Assembly (NCBI GenBank): GCA_964444685.1
Contig: CAYUIG010000100.1
Location: 1 to 6,051, forward strand
Direction: 5' to 3'
Origin: CAYUIG01 sp964444685
GTDB lineage: Bacteria; Gemmatimonadota; Gemmatimonadetes; Longimicrobiales; RSA9
Length of the DNA: 6,051 bases
Positions within the stretch are counted from its first letter, which is position 1. Each line of letters opens with the position of its first letter. A model generated the notes under the pieces. It did not search any database and was not told where the DNA came from. It worked only from the letters and a program-made list of their open reading frames with translations. Shown here in pieces: positions 1 through 4,186 of this stretch. The position numbers and the translations under genes are program-made.

Positions 1-1
1 G

Positions 2-2233
2 GCCTGGCTGCATCATGAACTGGGGATCGAACCGAACCCTGCGGTGCTCCGGTACGAGCAGGAGCTGCGCGATCATCCGCCTGAGGTGGCACTGCCGCCA
101 GCACCCTCGGCACCGGCCGCGTTGGATCCAACTCCCGATCACGTCACTGCTTCTACGACCGTCGCGCGACGAAGCCTCAAGCGGTGGGCGCTCGCCGCAT
201 CGGTCGCGATCATCGCGGGGGCGGCCGCGGTTCTTCCCCGGATGCTGCCGACCGATGCCGGGACGGTGCCGACCACACCGCAGGTTGTTGCGGTGCTGCC
301 TTTCCGGGTGAGCGGTGCCGACGCTCGGCTGCACTATCTCCGCGAGGGCATGATCGATCTGCTCCACGCACGCCTCACCGGAGAAGGCGGACCACGCGCC
401 GTGGATCCGCGTACGCTGCTCGCCGTGTGGAACCGGGAGGCGCCGGCCGGCCAGCCCGACCCTGATGCATCCGAAGCGGCCGTGCTCTCGGCCAGGCTCG
501 GCGCCGGCCTCATGCTGCTGGGCGAGGTGGTCGGCACGCCCGAGCGCATGGTGATGAGTGCCGCCATCCTCCGCACATCCGATGCGCGCGTCATGCAGCG
601 TGCGAGTGTGGATGGCCCGGCGGATTCTCTGCCTGCGCTGGCCGAGCGGCTCGCGGCAACACTGCTCCTGCTCGCGGCCGGCGAGTCGCACGAACGGCTC
701 GACATGCTGCTCACCCGATCGCCGGTCGCACTGCAGGCGTACCTCGAGGGGAAGACCGCGTATCGCGCCAGCCGCTACGCCGATGCGGCCGTGGCATTCC
801 AGCGTGCGGTGCGGATCGACAGCACGTTCGCCGTCGCGGCAATCGGACTCGCGCTGTCCGCGCACTGGGAAGGCGATGCCGTTGTGCCTGCCGCGCGTAC
901 GCTCGCCCGTGCCGGCCTCGCGCGCATGAGCCGGGCGGATCAGCTGCTCGTTCAGCTCGCCGGGCTTCCGTCCGATCCGGACGCGCCATCCGATGCCGAA
1001 TGGCTCGCACTCGCTGAAGAGCTCGTGCAGGCGGCACCCGACGCGTCCGAGTCATGGACGACCCTCGGGGACGCCCTCGTACATGCCGGGGCCTCGACCG
1101 GTGTGCCGGAATGGAGGCGCCGCGCCGTCGAGGCTCTGGACCGGGCGATCGCGCTCGATTCTTCGTTCCGTCCGCCTCGCTACCACCGGTTCGAGCTGGC
1201 CGCCATCGAGGGCGATACCGCGACGGTGCGGCGCCTTCAGGAGCTCGAGGGTCAAGCGCTCGACGATGAGCTGCGCTGGCTCGCCGCAGTGACCAGAGGA
1301 GACTCTGCAACCGTCCGTGCGTTGGAGGCGCCACTCATCCAAGGCGAGGGCAGTGGACGTGCTGCCGGTGCGGTCCTTCCCTCCATTCGCTTCGGCATCG
1401 GTCCATCGCGCCTGCGCCGCTTCCTCATCTTGCAGCGCCCCCCTGTGACGCGATTCGCTGCCAGAAACCGCGCTGCCGTCAACGCGGCCCTCGCACAGCG
1501 CATGACATGGCCGGACGGAATTGGCGCGTACGAGGCCGCCGTCGCCGGACTGCTCGACGCCGTGTTCTCCGATGCGAACCGCGCCCCTGCCGACGCGGCA
1601 ATCGTTCGCAACGAGTCGGGACCCCGCTGCTCAGCGCTCCCGGCCGCCGCAGAAATCTCCCCGTGCAACACGGTCGCTCTGCTCGCACTCGGGCTGTACG
1701 CATGGCGGAGCGGTGACCGCGCTGCCGTCGTACAGCAGGCCGATCGCATCCGGCAGCTGCCCCGCGAGGGAATCGGACGTCGCGCGATCGCAGCTATCGA
1801 GCTGGCCGCTCTCACGCTGGAAACGGTGGCATCCACCAAGGACGGTCGGTCGGATCCGCGCCTGCTCGCTCAGCTCGATTCCCTTGCCGGGATCGCCGAT
1901 ACGAGGGACGAGGAGGTTCTGGTCGTAACGAATTTCGCCCTCGCGGAGCTGCATCTTCGAAACGATGATCCGCATGCGGCCCTGCGCTCGCTTCGGCGCC
2001 GACCGTTCTACACGGTCTTGCTCCTGGGTCCGGCCCTCCGAACCGAGGGTCGACTGGCCGCACTCCTCGGCGACAGCGCCGCTGCCGTGCAGGCCTACAC
2101 CCACTACCTCGCCTTGCGTGACGTACCGGGCCAGCGCTCGACGGCGCAGGTCGATTCGGTGCGCGCGGAACTGCAGCAGCTCACCGGCTCGAGCCTCGTC
2201 CAGCCGCAACGGTCAACCGGGAGGACACCATGA
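2..2233 (+). CDS. Membrane-anchored BTAD (SARP-type) transcriptional regulator with TolB-like domain and TPRs, 5'-partial
   Basis: The reading frame is open from base 2, so the gene starts outside the window. A GTG at 44 exists but is internal, because the residues before it (ELGIEPNPAVLRYEQEL) are the typical end of a bacterial transcriptional activation domain (BTAD). The DNA-binding winged helix and most of the BTAD are therefore missing here. Numbering from codon 44, a proline-rich linker (about 12-40) leads to basic residues (ARRSLKR) and one hydrophobic helix (about 49-66). A TolB/FlgO-like domain follows, opening with VVAVLPFRVSG (about 80-215), then TPR-like helices (for example 228-270 and around 340-380). 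C529 and C541 could form a disulfide. In this architecture the N-terminus is cytoplasmic and the sensor part periplasmic, as in CadC/ToxR-like one-component regulators. The ligand and target are unknown. The stop overlaps the start of the next gene. Confidence is high for the architecture and moderate for a regulatory role, because the DNA-binding domain is not visible. Confidence 0.85.
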   Translation, partial: AWLHHELGIEPNPAVLRYEQELRDHPPEVALPPAPSAPAALDPTPDHVTASTTVARRSLKRWALAASVAIIAGAAAVLPRMLPTDAGTVPTTPQVVAVLPFRVSGADARLHYLREGMIDLLHARLTGEGGPRAVDPRTLLAVWNREAPAGQPDPDASEAAVLSARLGAGLMLLGEVVGTPERMVMSAAILRTSDARVMQRASVDGPADSLPALAERLAATLLLLAAGESHERLDMLLTRSPVALQAYLEGKTAYRASRYADAAVAFQRAVRIDSTFAVAAIGLALSAHWEGDAVVPAARTLARAGLARMSRADQLLVQLAGLPSDPDAPSDAEWLALAEELVQAAPDASESWTTLGDALVHAGASTGVPEWRRRAVEALDRAIALDSSFRPPRYHRFELAAIEGDTATVRRLQELEGQALDDELRWLAAVTRGDSATVRALEAPLIQGEGSGRAAGAVLPSIRFGIGPSRLRRFLILQRPPVTRFAARNRAAVNAALAQRMTWPDGIGAYEAAVAGLLDAVFSDANRAPADAAIVRNESGPRCSALPAAAEISPCNTVALLALGLYAWRSGDRAAVVQQADRIRQLPREGIGRRAIAAIELAALTLETVASTKDGRSDPRLLAQLDSLAGIADTRDEEVLVVTNFALAELHLRNDDPHAALRSLRRRPFYTVLLLGPALRTEGRLAALLGDSAAAVQAYTHYLALRDVPGQRSTAQVDSVRAELQQLTGSSLVQPQRSTGRTP
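2219..2229 (+). promoter_or_regulatory. Ribosome binding site with ATGA stop/start overlap
   Basis: A strong purine-rich Shine-Dalgarno sequence, GGGAGG (2219-2224), sits five bases before the ATG at 2230. The ATG shares bases with the TGA stop of the upstream regulator gene (ATGA, 2230-2233). This fixes the start of the beta-barrel gene and suggests translational coupling between the two genes. Confidence 0.75.
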
Positions 2234-2871
2234 CCCGCACACGCGCACGCGGAATCCTCGCGGCAACGATCGCCCTCACGGCAGCAACAGCAACGCGGGC
2301 TTCCGCACAGCTCACACTGCGCGGCGGCGTGAACCTCACTACGTTCGTCGGCGGCGACGCCGGGGACGTCGAATCCCGCAAGGGCCTCAACCTCGGCGCC
2401 GCAATCCCGCTCTTCCACGTCGGTCCCGTGGCGATCGTGCCCGAGATCTACTACGCGCAGAAGGGTGCCGAGTCGCCGGCCGTCGGTGTGTTCGATCCCT
2501 TCGAGTTTCGCCTCGATTACATCGAGGTGCCCGTGCTCGCGCGGTTCAACCTCGGCGGGCGTTCGATCCGACCCTACCTCCAGGCCGGGCCGTCGTTCGC
2601 ATGGCAGCTCGACTGCGCCATCTCGCTCCAGTCCGCCGGCTCAGGCAGCGACGACTGCGGCGAATCCATCAATGACGAGCTGAAGGACTACGACCAAGGC
2701 ATCGTCTTCGGCGGCGGCATCGACTTCGGTCTGGCCGGAATCGGCGCTTTGAATCTCGACGCACGCTTCGAGCGCGGCCTCGCCCGCATCACCGACAACG
2801 CCGACCTGAAGAATCAGGCCTTCACGCTCATGCTCGGCTGGCAGATGGGTGGCGCCGGAATGCTTCGGTAA
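2230..2871 (+). CDS. Outer-membrane beta-barrel (porin family-like) protein
   Basis: This 213-aa protein has a signal peptide: n-region MTRTRAR, a hydrophobic core to about residue 22, and an A-S-A|Q cleavage site after residue 26. The mature part alternates short hydrophobic strands with Gly/Asp-rich turns: LTLRGGVNLTTF, the PEIYYAQKGAE segment, a DYIEVPVLARFNL strand, an RPYLQAGPSF strand, and the last strand AFTLMLGW. This is the pattern of the small 'outer membrane protein beta-barrel' families (Pfam OMP_b-brl_2 type), usually annotated as porin family proteins and predicted to have 8-10 strands. Two cysteines in the LDCAIS...SDDCGES loop could form a disulfide. The protein ends in GAGMLR rather than a C-terminal aromatic, which is slightly unusual for a barrel. 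The gene overlaps the membrane regulator by 4 nt and so is probably co-translated with it. The substrate or role cannot be told from sequence. Confidence 0.85.
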   Translation: MTRTRARGILAATIALTAATATRASAQLTLRGGVNLTTFVGGDAGDVESRKGLNLGAAIPLFHVGPVAIVPEIYYAQKGAESPAVGVFDPFEFRLDYIEVPVLARFNLGGRSIRPYLQAGPSFAWQLDCAISLQSAGSGSDDCGESINDELKDYDQGIVFGGGIDFGLAGIGALNLDARFERGLARITDNADLKNQAFTLMLGWQMGGAGMLR

Positions 2872-2885
2872 GACTGGCGACGGCA

Positions 2886-2916
2886 TTCACAACGGAGTCA
2901 CAGAGAGCGCAGAGCT
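2886..2916 (+). repeat. Left terminal inverted repeat of the composite element
   Basis: This 31-bp arm begins TTCACAACGGAGTC and ends GCGCAGAGCT. It pairs with 3195-3225 with six differences, five of them transitions. It also resembles the arms of the shorter element at 4076-4172, sharing the pattern TTCACnnCGGAG, then CAGAG, then GCGC. Confidence 0.75.
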
Positions 2917-2939
2917 CCGCCTGACGGAGGCCACGATTT

Positions 2940-2961
2940 CACCCCTTTGCTATCAGGGGTG
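2940..2961. repeat. Perfect 7-bp hairpin inside the element
   Basis: CACCCCT (2940-2946) and AGGGGTG (2955-2961) are perfectly complementary around an 8-nt loop. No run of T follows on either strand, so a classical intrinsic terminator is not supported. It sits 68 bases after the stop of the beta-barrel gene. Confidence 0.55.
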
Positions 2962-3036
2962 GTGGGGCTCTGTGTTCGTCTTGCCGTGATGTGAACCTTA
3001 CCCCGACCGTTGCTCTCGCCGGAGGTGGGGCAAGTT

Positions 3037-3057
3037 TCACCGCGCTCTGCGCAGTGA
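3037..3057 (-). repeat. Spacer hairpin 1 (3-nt loop)
   Basis: TCAC-C-GCGC, a TCT loop, then GCGC-A-GTGA form a nine-position stem centred on 3047. Its only mismatch on the + strand (C3041/A3053) becomes a G.U pair in RNA copied as the - strand. It overlaps the arms of palindromic units 1 and 2, so it is an alternative fold to those stems. Confidence 0.55.
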
Positions 3058-3095
3058 GCTCGACCCCACTTCGGTCCTCGAATCCGGTGGGGCAT

Positions 3096-3122
3096 GATTC
3101 ACCGCACGCAGCGCAGTGAATC
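3096..3122 (-). repeat. Spacer hairpin 2 (3-nt loop, same geometry as hairpin 1)
   Basis: A twelve-position stem centred on 3109 runs from GATTCAC to GTGAATC, with a 3-nt loop at 3108-3110. Its two + strand mismatches (C3103/A3115 and A3106/C3112) are both G.U pairs in - strand RNA. The C/A position matches the one in the first spacer hairpin. Confidence 0.55.
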
Positions 3123-3194
3123 CGACCCCAGTCGAGTCGAAGGGTCCCGTTGGGGTAAGGTTGACCGCGCGAAAAGGGTGGCACTCGCCCGTGA

Positions 3195-3225
3195 AGCTCC
3201 GCGCCCTCTGCGGCTCCGCGGTGAA
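3195..3225 (-). repeat. Right terminal inverted repeat of the composite element
   Basis: Read on the - strand, this arm begins TTCACCGCGGAGCC and ends GCGCGGAGCT. It is the inverted partner of 2886-2916. It matches the left arm of the shorter element at 4078 onward even more closely, with the first twelve bases (TTCACCGCGGAG) identical. It ends 17 bases before the stop codon of the lipoprotein gene. Confidence 0.75.
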
Positions 3226-3242
3226 CTGCCGTTGGAGCGCCG

Positions 3243-4145
3243 CTATCTGCCCGTCAACTCACGCACCAATGACCGAAGCGCGACCTGCCAGACCAGCGAC
3301 CCATCCCGACGAAGCTCACGCAGCCGCTCCACATCCTCGGCACGGATCAGCGCCTGACCGCCGAAGCCGCCCGCGACGATATTCGTCGGTCTCGCCAGCA
3401 GTCCCTCGGCGCCGATGCGCACGGCCTTGCCATCTGCACCGACCAGTGCGCCCGTGAGCTGCAGCACCTGCACGGGATCGTCCAGCGACGTCAGCCACGG
3501 CACATCCTGCGTGTAGCCCGTACCGAGGCGCACCTCCTTCGAGCCGACGAGGTTGCGCTGGTGGGTCCAGTACTGGCCGATCTCGAGTGTGATCACCAAC
3601 ACGTGCTCGCGACCGGCCTGCGCGAGCGCGGCGGCAACGGCCTGCGTCCAGGCCGAAGACGGCCGCCCGACCGCGAGCAGCATCCACGGCCTGCCCTGCA
3701 CGGTGATGTCGTCACCATCGGCTTCACAGTCCCCGGTCGCATCCGTCTGACAGGAGAACCGCACGTCCGGCGGCGTATGTGCCCGTGCTTCCGGTACATC
3801 GAGCCGGACTGACACCCCGAGCGAATCGAGGTACGCGTTCATGTCGTGCAGCAGCGACGCCACTGCCGAACCTTCGTCGCCGGACGGCTCGAAGATCGGC
3901 GCCTGTCCTGCGCCCTGCTGGTAGTAGATCGGCAGATGCGCCACCGACGCAGCCGTGACCTGCCGGCCTGCATAGTACGGCGGTTCATCGAGGAAGCGGT
4001 CACCGACGCCGCTGCCGAAGGTGGAGCCGGTGCTTGCGCAGCCGGCAAGCGTGAGGGCTACCGACAGGAACATCAATTTCACCGCGGAGGCGCGGAGAGC
4101 GCGGAGGACGGAAAGAGTCGAATACATGTTCTTTCGAAATTCCAC
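3243..4145 (-). CDS. Lipoprotein of unrecognised family
   Basis: This 300-aa protein has a lipoprotein signal: a hydrophobic stretch MFLSVALTLAG before Cys36 (lipobox LAGC, then ASTGS), so the mature protein is probably lipidated and anchored to a membrane. The start is uncertain. GTG 4145 gives the longest form and has GAGGG four bases upstream. ATG 4127 gives a 29-residue signal peptide with two Arg and one Lys. ATG 4073 gives only 11 uncharged residues before Cys, which is very short, but has GGTGA upstream. Residues from LSVLRALRASAVK are encoded by a palindromic repeat arm. The mature part has a likely helix at about 92-110, a Cys132/Cys140 pair, an apparent alpha/beta core (WMLLAVG 154-160, VLVITLEIGQYW 182-193), a KEVRLGTGY segment, and a C-terminal RSLVRELTGR helix. 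No family was recognised. It lies just downstream of the metalloprotease gene on the same strand and may be co-transcribed. Confidence 0.8.
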   Translation of the reverse strand: MEFRKNMYSTLSVLRALRASAVKLMFLSVALTLAGCASTGSTFGSGVGDRFLDEPPYYAGRQVTAASVAHLPIYYQQGAGQAPIFEPSGDEGSAVASLLHDMNAYLDSLGVSVRLDVPEARAHTPPDVRFSCQTDATGDCEADGDDITVQGRPWMLLAVGRPSSAWTQAVAAALAQAGREHVLVITLEIGQYWTHQRNLVGSKEVRLGTGYTQDVPWLTSLDDPVQVLQLTGALVGADGKAVRIGAEGLLARPTNIVAGGFGGQALIRAEDVERLRELRRDGSLVWQVALRSLVRELTGR

Positions 4146-4172
4146 TGCGCCCTCGGCGCCTCTGTGGTGAAT
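4076..4172. repeat. Short palindromic element related to the 2886-3225 element
   Basis: The left arm (about 4076-4107) and right arm (4142-4172) are inverted copies: 24 of 31 positions match over 4077-4107 against 4172-4142. They enclose a loop of about 34 nt. The left arm starts TTTCACCGCGGAGGCG and the right arm ends CCTCTGTGGTGAAT. Both follow the consensus TTCACCRCRGAG seen at the ends of the larger element, but the CCCC/GGGG units are absent. Elements of this style, with TTCACC..GAG..GAG arms, occur as dispersed repeats in many bacterial genomes and give rise to spurious ORFs; that is recalled general knowledge and was not checked here. The element sits 14 bases past the metalloprotease stop and covers the lipoprotein translation-start region. 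Confidence 0.75.
4079..4083 (-). promoter_or_regulatory. Possible Shine-Dalgarno for ATG 4073, supplied by a repeat end
   Basis: On the - strand the repeat terminus reads GGTGA, five bases before ATG 4073. GGTGA is complementary to part of the 16S 3' end, so the repeat terminus could serve as a ribosome binding site. In the folded palindrome this sequence would be in the stem base and hidden. Confidence 0.35.
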
Positions 4173-4186
4173 CTCGTTCGTTTGAG

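Larger units (their letters stand above)
2991..3165. repeat. Three tandem palindromic units (period 62-63 bp)
   Basis: Each unit has a 14-nt left arm ending CCCC, a 21-22 nt loop, and a 14-nt right arm starting GGGG. The units are 2991-3040, 3054-3102 and 3116-3165. CCCC runs begin at 3001, 3064 and 3126, and GGGG runs at 3027, 3089 and 3152. The arms of unit 1 pair at 12 of 14 positions; units 2 and 3 pair less well outside the CCCC/GGGG core. The loops differ between units, while the arms and the 13-nt spacers (3041-3053, 3103-3115) are conserved, so the conserved part is the palindromic framework rather than a coding sequence. Confidence 0.75.
2886..3225. repeat. Composite palindromic intergenic element bounded by 31-bp inverted repeats
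   Basis: Nearly the whole 371-bp gap between the convergent stops (2872-3242) is one structured element with no credible gene. Its ends, 2886-2916 and 3195-3225, are inverted copies matching at 25 of 31 positions by eye; both begin TTCAC read inward and end GAGCT. Inside the termini lie short hairpins (2915-2929, 2940-2961, 3176-3190), then three palindromic units whose arms carry CCCC and GGGG. The outermost palindrome arms, 2991-3004 and 3152-3165, are complementary at 13 of 14 positions, so the element is close to an overall palindrome. The ORFs crossing it are translations of the repeat. It resembles dispersed non-coding palindromic elements of the REP/BIME or MITE kind, but no family is assigned here. 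No transposase gene is visible and no target duplication was identified. Confidence 0.8.

Noticed and set aside
44..46. GTG at 44 as the true start of the regulator gene
   Set aside because: The frame is open upstream and encodes ELGIEPNPA, which belongs to the conserved BTAD end, so the start is outside the window.
711..1839. Long - strand ORFs of 207 and 195 aa opposite the regulator gene
   Set aside because: They are Arg/Pro-rich shadows of a gene with clear domains on the + strand and show no motif of their own.
2940..2961. Rho-independent terminator for the beta-barrel gene
   Set aside because: The hairpin is perfect, but no T-run follows on either strand; it is kept only as a hairpin.
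2991..3165. CRISPR array
   Set aside because: Only three units are present, the conserved arms are imperfect and the period is built from palindromes around short loops; no uniform repeat with unique spacers and no cas gene are visible.
2939..3184. 81-aa and 65-aa - strand ORFs with an internal repeat (GVELTAQSAVKLAPP-like) across the palindromic units
   Set aside because: They are translations of the palindromic repeat; the loops vary freely, the 62-63 bp period does not keep frame throughout, and no ribosome binding site or known domain is seen.
2886..3225. Classical REP/RAYT element or insertion sequence
   Set aside because: No GTAG-type tetranucleotide signature, no transposase or RAYT ORF and no target-site duplication were found, so the element is left unassigned.
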